Below, in pieces: positions 53,239 to 63,216 of a DNA stretch of 64,000 nucleotides. Both the position numbers and the translations under genes were made by a program. Source of the stretch: an uncultured Bacteroidota bacterium (GTDB lineage: Bacteria > Bacteroidota > Bacteroidia > Chitinophagales > LD1). Each line of letters begins with the position of its first letter. Positions within the stretch are counted from its first letter, which is position 1. Where the stretch lies: assembly GCA_937894725.1 (NCBI GenBank), contig CALAYL010000056.1, positions 1-64,000 of the forward strand. The letters run 5' to 3'. The notes under the pieces were generated by a model, which was not told the origin of the DNA, searched no databases, and worked only from the letters and a program-made list of their open reading frames with translations.

Positions 53239-55128
53239 ATGAAAAAAACTGTGTTGTATCTTTTCGTGCTTTCTTTCGTCTTCTCATTGACCAATTGCAA
53301 TGAGAAGAAAACAAACTTAAGTATCACTGATAGGGCTATCGCAATTTTTGACTCGTCTATAACGTTTCAACAGACAGATACCAATACCTATCTAAATACC
53401 ATCCGAAAACTAGATTCATTATCTTCGAACTCTGAATTTGCCAAACGATTGATGCTAATATCGAAAGCCAGATTTGAGCAATCAAAATCATCGCACAATA
53501 CCGCCATAGCTACGCTCAATAAGGCACTAATCACTAATGTCGAGGATACACAGTCGAGATTTTATGGCACCCTCCTTGCTGTAATGGGGTCGAGCTACAG
53601 AGAGCTAGGTTACTATCCAGAAGCTGAAAAAGATTTCCTAGCAGCACTCACGATTTTTGAAAGAATAGGTGATACACGTGCCATAGGCAATCTTTATGGC
53701 GGGTTGGGCATAATGTATCAAGTGAAAGGTGACATCGAAACCGCTAAGCTATATGTTCAACGAGGGATGAGCGCCTCTTCAAATCAACCTTGGAAACCTA
53801 GCTATCTTTTTGCCGCACATACATTAGCCAATCTCTATGGCATGAGCAATCAAATAGATAGTGCATTGATGTTGGACAATGCCTGCTTAGCTATTATTGA
53901 TTCATTTGGGCTAAGTGCCTTTTCCTCTCAGTTTTATGACAATAAGGCCAACTGTTTCATGTTTAAGGGCGAGTTTGATAGTGCCCGTTTCTACTATACT
54001 AAATGCCTTGAGATTGATACTAGACAAGGTAATAAAAAACTGCTGGCAGATACCTATATTCATCTAGGCATACTCAAGAATTATGAAAACAAAACCTATA
54101 CTTCGCACCCCGAAATCGAAGCAGGAATGGCTATTATGCATGACATTAGTTATAAACAAGGCCTAGCTAGCACTTGGGATTATTTATCCACCACATTCCG
54201 AGAAGGGCGTCAATTTGAAAAAGCACTCATCGCCAAAGATAGCTTCCTTTTTTACAGAAATCAACTTGTAAATGAACGTACAGAAGCAAAAATAGCCGAG
54301 TTTAAAACACTGTACGAAACAGAGAAAAAAGACAATTTACTCATCGTTCAAAATCAAAAAATAGCTAATCATCGAATTGCTATCATCGCCATTTCTAGTC
54401 TCTTTATCGTATTAGCTCTTTTTGCACTAAATTTTTACAAGCGTTATAAAGTAAAGAAAGAGACCGAACTCGCACAAAAAATAAAGCAACAACAAGATTT
54501 GACGACCCAGGCCATCTTCGAATCAGAGCAACAAGAGCGTGTGCGTGTAGCTCGCGACTTGCACGACAGTGTTGGCCAAATGCTTTCTGTAGTAAAAATG
54601 CAAATTTCCAACTCATTGGAGGTGTCACCTCAATCGCTCCAAACATCACTACAACAAACAGCAGCACTAGTAGATAGAACGATACACGAAACTAGAGTAA
54701 TATCGCACGATTTGATGCCGCATGAACTCAATTTTGGTCTGCTCTCGGCACTCGAAGATTTGGCGTATAAAACCAACCTATCAAATAGCACTAAAATCAA
54801 ACTAAATTTTGGTAATAGAACTGTATTTTCACGACTAGAAAAGTCGAAAGAAATAGCATTATATCGCATCATTCAAGAGATTGTAAATAATATGTTGAAA
54901 CATGCCTGTGCGGCTGAAATCGAATTGACTTCGGATGTTCAAGACCAACTTCATTATTTGAAAATAATGGACAATGGGAAAGGTTTTGACTCACAAAAAA
55001 TATATGAATCAACCGGTATAGGTTGGAAAAACATTTTTGCACGCGCCAATCTAATAGGTGCCAACGTAAAAATAAATTCCATTTTAGAAAAGGGAACAAC
55101 CGTAATAATCACATTGGAAACAGCATGA
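53239..55128 (+). CDS. TPR-containing sensor histidine kinase (HisKA_3 type)
   Basis: This 629-residue protein has an N-terminal signal or anchor with a lipobox-like TNCNE, then a run of TPR repeats at about 95-300 (SSYRELGYYPEAEKDFLAAL, GLGIMYQVKGDIETAKLY, YIHLGILKNYENKTY). One transmembrane helix lies near 375-397, followed by a short coiled coil and the NarX/DesK-type core: ERVRVARDLHDSVGQMLSVV with the phospho-His, HETRVISHDLMP, and an ATPase domain with QEIVNNMLKHACA and DNGKGFD. Its stop overlaps the regulator gene (ATGA), a clear two-component pair. Confidence 0.92.
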   Translation: MKKTVLYLFVLSFVFSLTNCNEKKTNLSITDRAIAIFDSSITFQQTDTNTYLNTIRKLDSLSSNSEFAKRLMLISKARFEQSKSSHNTAIATLNKALITNVEDTQSRFYGTLLAVMGSSYRELGYYPEAEKDFLAALTIFERIGDTRAIGNLYGGLGIMYQVKGDIETAKLYVQRGMSASSNQPWKPSYLFAAHTLANLYGMSNQIDSALMLDNACLAIIDSFGLSAFSSQFYDNKANCFMFKGEFDSARFYYTKCLEIDTRQGNKKLLADTYIHLGILKNYENKTYTSHPEIEAGMAIMHDISYKQGLASTWDYLSTTFREGRQFEKALIAKDSFLFYRNQLVNERTEAKIAEFKTLYETEKKDNLLIVQNQKIANHRIAIIAISSLFIVLALFALNFYKRYKVKKETELAQKIKQQQDLTTQAIFESEQQERVRVARDLHDSVGQMLSVVKMQISNSLEVSPQSLQTSLQQTAALVDRTIHETRVISHDLMPHELNFGLLSALEDLAYKTNLSNSTKIKLNFGNRTVFSRLEKSKEIALYRIIQEIVNNMLKHACAAEIELTSDVQDQLHYLKIMDNGKGFDSQKIYESTGIGWKNIFARANLIGANVKINSILEKGTTVIITLETA

Positions 55129-55769
55129 CAAATCTAGGTATAATGATAGTAGATGACCACCAGATGGTTATAGATGGCATTAAAAGTATGTTGGTAAACG
55201 AAAGTCACATACAACTATTTGCAGAAGCCAATGACGGTGAATCTGCAATGCAAATTTTAGCGCAACAGTCTGAGTATATCAACTTTGTGATTTCTGATAT
55301 CAGTATGCCCGTATGCAATGGCACAGAACTTTGCAAAAGAATTAAGCAACAATACCCAACTATTTCGGTACTATTTCTCTCTATGTATGATAGTGCAGCT
55401 GTAGTGCGAGAGGCTGTGGCGGTAGAGGCAGATGGTTACATTCTCAAAAACTCAGGCAAAAGTGAGTTACTGAAAGCCATTTCAAAAATTGCAGATGGAG
55501 GCACCTATTTTTCAGATTCTATCATCCCACTTTTATACAGTCAATACAAGCAAGAAAAGGAACAAGCTTCCTATCTAACTAATTTGACCGAAAGGGAAAG
55601 AGAAGTACTCGGCTTGATTTTAAAAGAATATACCAGCCATGAGATTGGCGAACGACTTTTTATCAGTAAAAAAACGGTAGATCATCACCGTATGCATCTA
55701 CTAGAAAAAACGGGAAGTAAATCAACTGTAGCCTTAGTAAAATTTGCTATCCAAGCGGGCTTAGCCTGA
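55125..55769 (+). CDS. LuxR/NarL-family response regulator
   Basis: This 214-residue protein has a receiver domain with IMIVDDHQMVIDGIKSML, the acceptor Asp in FVISDISMPVCNG, LFLSMYD and GYILKNSGKSELL. The C-terminal helix-turn-helix is LTEREREVLGLILKEYTSHE and then RLFISKKTVDHHRMHLLEK. The start is the ATG at 55125, overlapping the kinase stop. It is the transcription factor partner of the TPR kinase. Its targets cannot be read from this window. Confidence 0.95.
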   Translation: MTNLGIMIVDDHQMVIDGIKSMLVNESHIQLFAEANDGESAMQILAQQSEYINFVISDISMPVCNGTELCKRIKQQYPTISVLFLSMYDSAAVVREAVAVEADGYILKNSGKSELLKAISKIADGGTYFSDSIIPLLYSQYKQEKEQASYLTNLTEREREVLGLILKEYTSHEIGERLFISKKTVDHHRMHLLEKTGSKSTVALVKFAIQAGLA

Positions 55770-55775
55770 CAGCAT

Positions 55776-55811
55776 AAAAAAAAGGAGTCGAAAGACTCCC
55801 TCTTTTTTTTC
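55776..55811. terminator. Terminator between the two-component genes and rny
   Basis: GGAGTC, loop GAAA, GACTCC, flanked by A's and T's. It serves the response regulator and, on the other strand, rny. Confidence 0.88.
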
Positions 55812-55822
55812 GTTGCTGTAGT

Positions 55823-57418
55823 TTATTTAGCGATGTTGATGGCTCGTTTCTCACGAATCACCGTTACTTTCACTTGACCTGGATAGGTCATTTCCTTTTC
55901 GATTTTTTGCGCTATTACAAAAGATAATTCTTCTGAAGCTTTATCATCGATTTTATCTGCTTCTACGATTACACGCAGCTCTCGTCCCGCTTGTATCGCA
56001 TACGCCTTATCTACACCATCGTAGCCAGTAGCGATTGTTTCTAGGTCTTTCAAACGCTGTAGATACCCTTCCATCATTTCTCTACGAGCACCAGGTCTAG
56101 CACCCGATATTGCATCGCAAGCTTGAATGATAGGCGATATCACATATTTCATCTCCATCTCATCGTGGTGGGCACCTACTGCATTCACCACCGCTGGATG
56201 CTCGCCATATTTCTCACACAATTTAGCCCCTAAAAGCGCATGTGATAGTTCTGATTCTTCATCAGGCACTTTTCCTATATCATGGAGCAATCCTGCACGC
56301 TTAGCCAATTTTGGATTCAACCCCAACTCGGCAGCCATAGTCGCACAAAGATTAGCCACCTCGCGGGAGTGCATCAATAGATTTTGTCCGTATGATGAAC
56401 GGAATCTCATTCTACCTACATAGCGCACCAATTCTGCATGTAGTCCTTGAATACCCATGTCGATGACGGTACGCTCACCAATCTCACGAATATGGTCGTC
56501 CAACTGCTTTTTGATTTTGCCTACTACTTCTTCGATACGAGCTGGATGGATACGACCATCAGTCACTAATCGCTGGAGTGACAGACGAGCTATTTCTCTA
56601 CGAATAGGATCATAACCCGATATGATAATAGCCTCTGGTGTATCATCTACCAAAAACTCACAACCTGTAGCGGCTTCGAGCGCACGGATATTTCTACCCT
56701 CACGACCTATGATTTGGCCTTTCATCTCGTCTGATTCGAGATTAAATACGGACACCGTATTTTCGATTGCATTTTCGGCTGCAGTACGTTGGATAGTCTG
56801 AATGACTATCTTTTTCGCTTCTTTGTTTGCAGTAAGCTTGGCTTCATCTATCGCATTTTTCACATAGGCTAGCGCATCTGCTTCTGCTTCTTTTTTCAAT
56901 GAATCTATAAGGTCGCGCTTTGCGTCTTCTTTGCTCAAACCAGATATTTGCTCCAGTTTTTTTACAAAAGATTCGTGGCTTTTATCAAGTTGCTCCCGTT
57001 TTGTAGTTACGACTTCCAGTTGGTTAGAGAGATTTTCACGCAATGCTTCTATTTCCTTTTCTTTTTTAGAAACCTCTGCTATACGATTTGAGTTATCCTG
57101 CTGCTGCTGCTTGAGTTGATTTTCTTTTTCAATGATTTTTTTACTCTTCTCTACAGTTTCAGACTCATGTTTAGCTTTGAGCTGCAAAAAATGCTCTTTT
57201 GCTTCGAGCATCTTGTCCTTTTTGGTGTTTTCTGCATTTCGATTGGCATCGTTTATAAGCTGTTCTGCTTTCAACTTTGCATCTGCCAATACTTTTTCCG
57301 ATTGTGCTTTTAGCTCTGCCTCTTGCTTATCGACTGTACTTTTTACTGAGTTTTTACCCGTAAAAAATCCAACCGCTAAGGCGATAACCGCTGCTACTAC
57401 GGTGATGATTATTTCCAT
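55823..57418 (-). CDS. rny: Ribonuclease Y
   Basis: This 531-residue membrane-anchored endoribonuclease starts mRNA decay. It has an N-terminal helix (MEIIITVVAAVIALAVGFF), a long charged coiled coil (about 25-210), a KH domain with GQIIGREGRNIRALEAATG near 235-250 and EAIIISGYDPIRREIARLSL, and an HD domain with LLHDIGKVPDEESE near 378 and VNAVGAHHDEME. All parts are present and length is normal. It is downstream of zapA on the same strand across a 61-bp gap with no visible terminator. Confidence 0.96.
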   Translation of the reverse strand: MEIIITVVAAVIALAVGFFTGKNSVKSTVDKQEAELKAQSEKVLADAKLKAEQLINDANRNAENTKKDKMLEAKEHFLQLKAKHESETVEKSKKIIEKENQLKQQQQDNSNRIAEVSKKEKEIEALRENLSNQLEVVTTKREQLDKSHESFVKKLEQISGLSKEDAKRDLIDSLKKEAEADALAYVKNAIDEAKLTANKEAKKIVIQTIQRTAAENAIENTVSVFNLESDEMKGQIIGREGRNIRALEAATGCEFLVDDTPEAIIISGYDPIRREIARLSLQRLVTDGRIHPARIEEVVGKIKKQLDDHIREIGERTVIDMGIQGLHAELVRYVGRMRFRSSYGQNLLMHSREVANLCATMAAELGLNPKLAKRAGLLHDIGKVPDEESELSHALLGAKLCEKYGEHPAVVNAVGAHHDEMEMKYVISPIIQACDAISGARPGARREMMEGYLQRLKDLETIATGYDGVDKAYAIQAGRELRVIVEADKIDDKASEELSFVIAQKIEKEMTYPGQVKVTVIREKRAINIAK

Positions 57419-57479
57419 GTTGCCTTTGTTTTATGTTGATTAATTAACCCACGCACAAAGCAACCTTAAAAAGATGTTT

Positions 57480-57758
57480 CTATGAAGAAAGCAACTCCCC
57501 TATTTCATCAAGCCTTTCGGCTAGACCTTTTAGGTCTTGCTGCCCTTTTTGTTTGTATGATATCCATTCTACGGTCAAACTCATCGCTACCATCGCTAAA
57601 TAGTCTTGGGTATCTTTACCCTCGTATGTAGCTTTGAAGTCTAGCACCTTTTGGTTAATAAGGTCGACCGCTTCCTGTATTCTTTCCTTTTCCTCTTCAT
57701 GCTGAACACGCAGTGGGTAGTTTCGACCAGCTATTGTCACTTTTATCTGTGTCGTCAT
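57480..57758 (-). CDS. zapA: Cell division protein ZapA
   Basis: This 92-residue protein begins IKVTIAGRNYPLRVQHEEEKERIQ-like (family start) and has AVDLINQKVLDFKATYEGKD and DYLAMVAMSLTVEWISYKQK, typical of ZapA, which bundles FtsZ filaments. It overlaps the upstream coiled-coil gene by 4 bp. The order pheT, coiled-coil protein, zapA, rny is common in this phylum. Confidence 0.9.
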   Translation of the reverse strand: MTTQIKVTIAGRNYPLRVQHEEEKERIQEAVDLINQKVLDFKATYEGKDTQDYLAMVAMSLTVEWISYKQKGQQDLKGLAERLDEIGELLSS

Positions 57759-58057
57759 TCGTTCACTTTTAAGAAATCTACGATTTCGTCAATTTCCTTA
57801 ATGTATTCAGTTATTTCTCTTTTCAATTTTGCCTTTTCCTCCGAATCTTTTTCTTCAATTCGACTTGCTAAATTAGCTTTATTTAGCTGATTTTCTAATT
57901 CAGCTATGATATTTTTTTGAATTTGAATGATTTCTCTGTCTGCCTTTCGTTGAGTTTCAAGCTCAGCTATAGTGGCTTGTAGTTTTTCTTTTGCCTCTTT
58001 AAGTGTGTGTGCCTTCTCGACCAAAACACTTAATTTTTGATGTATTTCTTCTATCAT
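57755..58057 (-). CDS. Small coiled-coil protein, function unknown
   Basis: This 100-residue protein is almost wholly heptad-like coiled coil with many Glu and Lys (KEKLQATIAELETQRKADRE, IQIQKNIIAELENQLNKANL). There is no signal peptide. It sits between pheT and zapA with 4-bp overlaps on both sides, so it is tightly co-expressed with zapA. By context it may be a ZapB-like partner in division, but that is inference only. Confidence 0.75.
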   Translation of the reverse strand: MIEEIHQKLSVLVEKAHTLKEAKEKLQATIAELETQRKADREIIQIQKNIIAELENQLNKANLASRIEEKDSEEKAKLKREITEYIKEIDEIVDFLKVNE

Positions 58058-60474
58058 TTCCCTCTTATTTCTGCGCCAATAGTAGTTTCTAGTTTTTCTA
58101 TAATTTTCGACATTGACTTGTCTATATCTTTGTCTGTCAGTGTTTTATTTTCATCCTGGAAAGTAAGTTTGACAGCATAAGATTTCTTGCCCGCTTCTAT
58201 CTTATCTCCTTTATATACATCAAAAAGAGATACTGATTTTAACAATTTTGCATTGGATGCCAAAGCAGCTGCCTCTACATCCGCATAGCTTGTTTGTAAT
58301 GGCAACGCCAATGACAAATCGCGCACCACAGTCGGATATTTTGCCAACTCTTTAAACCTCAATTGCTGAAATTGACTTCGCTCCAGCAGCATATCCATAG
58401 CTATATCTGCATAAAAAACAGCTTGCTTAATATCAAATTGCTTGAGTATATTTTTGGAAATAGCACCAAAGGTACCTGCCTCTTTGCCTTCTATGCTTAT
58501 AGTAAGGCCATAGCTATATACCCCCTTATTTTCAAAAGCCGTAGTCGTATATTCTCCAGCAAATCGATTGAGCAGATTAGTAACAGTGGTTTTAAGGTGA
58601 AAAAACGAACTAGATGCCGATTTGGTTATCCAATTTTGTGGATTAAAATCGCCTGTTTGGAGCAAACAAAAATGCGACTGTTGACCATATATACCTTCAA
58701 CTTTCTCGTATGTTTTGCCAAATTCAAACAACTTCAAATCAGCTGCTTTATGATTGATATTGCGTGCTACAACTTCAAGATGACTATAGACCATCGAGGT
58801 TCGTAAACTATCGAGATCCGTATTTTGGGCGTTTAATAGCAAGACTGCTTTCGACATAAGCTCTGCTGCCGTTTCGAGCTTTGATGAAGCAATAGAGTTT
58901 GTAGAAACTTCGTAATAGCCATCGCCTATGAGCAGATTGGCTATCTTGTTTTCTAGTAATAGCATGTCATTTTTGGGTGGGGGCGAAAGGGCCATTTTCA
59001 AAAACCTGGGTAGTGGTATGTTATTGTACCCATAAATACGCAAGATCTCTTCGAGCAAATCGGCCTCCCTTGTTACTTCGGGTCGGTAGCTTGGCACCTC
59101 TACTATCAGTTCGCCTGTATCGGCAGATTTTATACAAAAACCTAAATCTGCCAATATCTTATCGATCTTGGTTTTGGGCAAGGTGCTGCCACTTAGTTTA
59201 TTGATTCGCTCGTAGCTAGTAGAAATAATAGCTGGGCTCACCACAACTGGATATACATCTTGGATGGTAGAATAGCTAAACTCAACCATTTCTGAAAGTA
59301 ACTGTACCGCCAATTGAAGTGCATTTTTAGTGGCATTGATATCTGTCATTTTTTCAAAATGCTGCGAAGCATCGGTGCGCAAATTGTGTCGTGTGGCGGT
59401 TTTTCTAATAAATATAGGATCGAAAAATGCAGATTCTAAAAAGACATCTTGTGTTTGGTAGCTCACACCACTATTTTCGCCACCATACACACCCGCTATA
59501 CAAAGCGGCTTATCTGTATCGCAAATCAACAAATCATCAACATTCAACTTGCGCTCCACATGGTCAAGGGTAATCATTGTTTCATATCCGCCCGTTTTTA
59601 CTACTATCTTCTGATTAGTGATTTTGTTTGCATCAAATGCGTGAAGTGGTTGTCCAGTTTCGTGCAGTACAAAATTGGTCACATCCACTACAGAGTTGAT
59701 AGGCTTTAGGCCAATAGCTTTGAGTTTATTTTGTAGCCAAAGAGGCGAGGTGGTAACTTTTAAACCTTTTAAAAAGATGCTGCTATATCGCTTACAGGCA
59801 GTTTGATTTTCGATAGTGATGGAAATAGGGGAATCGATGGTAGGCTTGAAGTCAAAAGGATGTGTCGTCCAATCCAACTCAATATTGAAAACAGCAGCCA
59901 AGGCGGCTTTGAGGTCGCGAGCTACACCTATATGTGAAAACGCATCGCTGCGATTAGGTGTAAGGCCAATGCTAATGATATAATCTTGCTCTACGCCAAA
60001 ATAATCTGCTGCTTTAGTGCCTACTACCGTTTCAGTAGGCAACTCCATGATACCATCATGGCTACTACCGAGTCCTAGCTCGTCATCTGCGCATATCATG
60101 CCGAAAGACTCTACCCCGCGTATTTTCGATTTTTTAATAGCAAAAGCTTCGGTAGCAGCTGTAGGGTAAAGTACCGCACCTATCTTGGCTACAGGCGATT
60201 TAAGCCCTACTCTGCAATTTGGGGCACCACACACGATTTGTATTGGCTCTGCCTCCCCAATATTGACCCTAGTTACTTTCAGTTTATCTGCATCTGGATG
60301 CTGCTCACAGGATACAATTTCGCCTATCACAACATCTTTGAGTCCTCCTTTCACCGACTCCCATGTAATTATATCCTCTACCTCAAGTCCGGTATTGGTC
60401 AATATTTCAGCCAAATCGTTAGGCGTGAGTTGGAAAGGTAGGTGTCGTTTTAACCAGTTGTAGCTAATCTGCAT
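58054..60474 (-). CDS. pheT: Phenylalanyl-tRNA synthetase beta subunit
   Basis: This 806-residue protein is full length. The EMAP-like tRNA-binding domain lies at about 40-150 (VVIGEIVSCEQHPDADKLKV, PIQIVCGAPNCRVGLKSPVA). The B3/B4 editing domain follows (NSVVDVTNFVLHETGQPLHAFDA), then B5 (EADLLEEILRIYGYNNIPLP) and a catalytic-like core. The C-terminal FDX-ACB domain is FKELAKYPTVVRDLSLALP. The alpha subunit gene (pheS) is not in the window, so the two are unlinked here. Confidence 0.97.
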   Translation of the reverse strand: MQISYNWLKRHLPFQLTPNDLAEILTNTGLEVEDIITWESVKGGLKDVVIGEIVSCEQHPDADKLKVTRVNIGEAEPIQIVCGAPNCRVGLKSPVAKIGAVLYPTAATEAFAIKKSKIRGVESFGMICADDELGLGSSHDGIMELPTETVVGTKAADYFGVEQDYIISIGLTPNRSDAFSHIGVARDLKAALAAVFNIELDWTTHPFDFKPTIDSPISITIENQTACKRYSSIFLKGLKVTTSPLWLQNKLKAIGLKPINSVVDVTNFVLHETGQPLHAFDANKITNQKIVVKTGGYETMITLDHVERKLNVDDLLICDTDKPLCIAGVYGGENSGVSYQTQDVFLESAFFDPIFIRKTATRHNLRTDASQHFEKMTDINATKNALQLAVQLLSEMVEFSYSTIQDVYPVVVSPAIISTSYERINKLSGSTLPKTKIDKILADLGFCIKSADTGELIVEVPSYRPEVTREADLLEEILRIYGYNNIPLPRFLKMALSPPPKNDMLLLENKIANLLIGDGYYEVSTNSIASSKLETAAELMSKAVLLLNAQNTDLDSLRTSMVYSHLEVVARNINHKAADLKLFEFGKTYEKVEGIYGQQSHFCLLQTGDFNPQNWITKSASSSFFHLKTTVTNLLNRFAGEYTTTAFENKGVYSYGLTISIEGKEAGTFGAISKNILKQFDIKQAVFYADIAMDMLLERSQFQQLRFKELAKYPTVVRDLSLALPLQTSYADVEAAALASNAKLLKSVSLFDVYKGDKIEAGKKSYAVKLTFQDENKTLTDKDIDKSMSKIIEKLETTIGAEIRGK

Positions 60475-60559
60475 CGTGAGCGTCTATTTTTGATGGGTTA
60501 AAACTATAAAAGAAATAGCTTAAAACAACAGCAAAATACTAACAACAGCACGAAAAAAA

Positions 60560-61447
60560 TCAATCTTCAATCTCTATCTCCTTGACTTGGAGTATCTCTT
60601 TTGAGTTAACAAATCTATGTACCAAGAAGATAGCCTTGAGATGGTGATATGCAAGGCCTTTGTTGGCTATGTTGTTTTTATATACGTGCCTAACCGTAGT
60701 ACCAGCGATGAGGTCATGATTGAGCTTATCGCCCAATGTATCTGAAATTGCCAAGCGCAAAACATGGTTGTGGACATAATTGTCATCCACCGTATTGTTA
60801 GGCAAAAGCTGTGCGGTCACAATGCTATCTTCCACAATAAAAATGGTCAATTTATTGGGTGTGTTTTCATCTTGAGTATAGTGCATTTTCACATCTAGTG
60901 TCAAATCCCCACTTGTTTTACTAAACGTTTTATCTATTGTAATATTGACAGGTGTAGGTATTGTTTTGCGAATATCTACCAGATTTGACCAATCTAAATA
61001 GCCATAGCAAAGTGAAGTTCCCGGCAGCAAACTAGCTCTATCAATAGCGCCATTGGGCTTAAAACCTGGATAGACCAATAAATCTTCAAGTTTTTGAGAA
61101 ATACCCGAAGTGATATTGACTCGCGTAGTAGGAAATGCCTCATCTTGCAATAAACTATGATGACTTATCCCGATTACTCTACCTAAATTAGCATTGATGA
61201 TACTCAACAATTCTTGCTGCGCATTTGGACAATTAATGCACCGAATACCGGTGAAATCTTCTATCAACACATTTTTAGTTTCAGCAGTCTGAATGGGCTC
61301 CGAATAGGCTGTGTCAATAATCAATCCAGCTCCACGTTTTCCACCTATATCTATATTTGGCCCTACTTCTTGGCAACTTGCTATCAAAACGACCAAACTT
61401 ACGGCAGCACTTATTTTAAACAAATTATTTATTGACATTTTTTTCAT
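60560..61447 (-). CDS. Omp28-related outer-membrane lipoprotein
   Basis: This 295-residue protein has a signal with lipobox LIASC. The Omp28 domain starts at VLIEDFTGIRCINCPNAQQELLS, a thioredoxin-like segment whose CxxC (CINC) is typical of the family, then VIGISHHSLLQDEAFPTTR. A beta-rich C-terminal half (TPVNITIDKTFSKTSGDLTL, KLTIFIVEDSIVTAQ, HVLRLAISDTLGDKL) completes it. It may act as a redox or surface protein. It lies 2 bp after the DUF6029 gene, and a TlpA-type thioredoxin gene is divergent. Confidence 0.88.
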   Translation of the reverse strand: MKKMSINNLFKISAAVSLVVLIASCQEVGPNIDIGGKRGAGLIIDTAYSEPIQTAETKNVLIEDFTGIRCINCPNAQQELLSIINANLGRVIGISHHSLLQDEAFPTTRVNITSGISQKLEDLLVYPGFKPNGAIDRASLLPGTSLCYGYLDWSNLVDIRKTIPTPVNITIDKTFSKTSGDLTLDVKMHYTQDENTPNKLTIFIVEDSIVTAQLLPNNTVDDNYVHNHVLRLAISDTLGDKLNHDLIAGTTVRHVYKNNIANKGLAYHHLKAIFLVHRFVNSKEILQVKEIEIED

Positions 61448-61449
61448 TT

Positions 61450-63135
61450 TTAGAACGTACTATTAATACCCAATCGCACACCACTAAACGCAGGTTCATA
61501 TCTACACACACCACCTGTACATACTATACCCCCTACTTGACGAGCATAATTGAGCGTAAATCGATGACTCTTGTATGTGTATGCTGCAAATACAGAGTAG
61601 AAATGAAGAGGCGTTGTATATACTGGCAAAGGGTTGTCGGGATTGGGTTTGAAGTTCCACATATCTGACACCGAAATCGAAAACATAGGAGCTATATTAA
61701 ACTCTACAAGTCCATATATCCATTGTCCGTAGTCTTTGGGTACATATTGATATTGCAACTCTATCCTGTACGACATTTTTTTATTAAACTTATGTTGAAA
61801 TTCTAAAAATGGTGTGAGCGCTGTGACATTATTTTCCCCATCGCCAATATATATCTGACGATTATAAAAAACATATTGAAAACCCAAATCAAACTGCAGC
61901 TTTTTGTTGGGTTTAAACTCTGCCATTATAAGCCCTTCTCTATAAAAACTACGGATAGGTGTATTTATTGTATCGATGCCTCCCAAAGTATTCGGTTTAT
62001 AATCGACTTTAGATGTAATGGAGGGCTTTAAAAAGAAATCTCTTATCTCTGAAAAATTAGCTAAAAGTCTCCACTTCTTATTGGGTGAATAATGAATTTC
62101 GCCACCAAAAGCTATCTCTTGCTGATTGAGCGCTGGCGCGAAATAGCGGGCAGGCAGCCGGAGTGAATTTTGACGCGCTATAGGAGGCTGAAAATTTAGA
62201 CTACCCCGAAACAGTATTTCGTTTGGAGAGGTTCTAAGCTGGAAGTTTTCAGTGCGTTTAAATTGAAGGTTTACCCCTATACCTCTTTGAGAATAACTCA
62301 AGGAGGTCAAAACTGCATTTCCAGCCTTATTGTGCAATACATTATTCACGCCATAAAAGGCATCCTTAGTCTTGTAAGCACCCTCTATATACCATGAAAA
62401 ATCGCCAGCAGTAAGCGTATTATATACCGTAAAGGCATATACATTATATTTAGGTACAAATCGAAGTGATGTATCGAGTGCTTCAATTTTAGCTACCAAT
62501 CCATCCATTGACTTTTGATCCATGGAGCGATTCATAACACCTACCCCAGGCACGAGCGTTACTTTGTTTTTGATATTCACATTGCCTTCTATTCCTGCAC
62601 CCGATATAATAGGCATATAGAATTGAAATAAATCTTTTTGCAAGCCACTGAATGCAAAAGCTTTGACGTGCTTGCCGTTATACTCTACTTTTCCACCCAC
62701 TAGTGCATTATCGATACCAAGCGGACGCTCCTCATAGGCTCTATATATCATCCCGCTCCCTATTTGGTCATACATATAGCCCGCTGTAAAAGCTAAATCT
62801 TTAAACCGCTTTTTAATAAAAAAATAACCTAATCCCGCTTTCGTAATAGGGACAGTGGGATTTCGAAGTATCGAATTGAGATAGGCATCGCCTCTTATAC
62901 CCACATCGAGCCCAAGCTTTTCGTTGTTATAATTGAGATTTAACCATATATCACTACCTATTTTGAGGTTGTCATAATGCGGCAAATTGGATGCGCCAAT
63001 TTTGGGATCTCTAATGAAAAAATTGGAATTTGACTGGAAAGAACCAGAAAAAACAGATTGCGCATAGATGCAAAAAGAAAAGAATAAAAAGGCGGTAGTG
63101 GATAAAACCTTTTTCCAATGTAGGGTAGAAAACAT
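61450..63135 (-). CDS. DUF6029 family outer-membrane beta-barrel protein
   Basis: About 561 residues from the ATG at 63135. A signal peptide (VLSTTAFLFFSFCIYAQS) is followed by a barrel-like pattern of alternating strands (GAGLGYFFIKKRFKDLAFTAGY-type strands read with normal spacing, NALVGGKVEYNGKHVKAFAF, YRIELQYQYVPKDYG, FYSVFAAYTYKSHRFTLNYA) ending in a final strand GVRLGINSTF. It matches DUF6029, usually found next to Omp28 and TlpA-like genes as here. Function is unknown; an outer-membrane complex with Omp28 is a reasonable guess. Confidence 0.82.
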   Translation of the reverse strand: MFSTLHWKKVLSTTAFLFFSFCIYAQSVFSGSFQSNSNFFIRDPKIGASNLPHYDNLKIGSDIWLNLNYNNEKLGLDVGIRGDAYLNSILRNPTVPITKAGLGYFFIKKRFKDLAFTAGYMYDQIGSGMIYRAYEERPLGIDNALVGGKVEYNGKHVKAFAFSGLQKDLFQFYMPIISGAGIEGNVNIKNKVTLVPGVGVMNRSMDQKSMDGLVAKIEALDTSLRFVPKYNVYAFTVYNTLTAGDFSWYIEGAYKTKDAFYGVNNVLHNKAGNAVLTSLSYSQRGIGVNLQFKRTENFQLRTSPNEILFRGSLNFQPPIARQNSLRLPARYFAPALNQQEIAFGGEIHYSPNKKWRLLANFSEIRDFFLKPSITSKVDYKPNTLGGIDTINTPIRSFYREGLIMAEFKPNKKLQFDLGFQYVFYNRQIYIGDGENNVTALTPFLEFQHKFNKKMSYRIELQYQYVPKDYGQWIYGLVEFNIAPMFSISVSDMWNFKPNPDNPLPVYTTPLHFYSVFAAYTYKSHRFTLNYARQVGGIVCTGGVCRYEPAFSGVRLGINSTF

Positions 63136-63216
63136 AAATTTATTTATCTTTATGACAAAACAACTGTTTGGCACAATCATTGAATTAATTTTGAGTAAAC
63201 ATAAAAAAAACTAAAA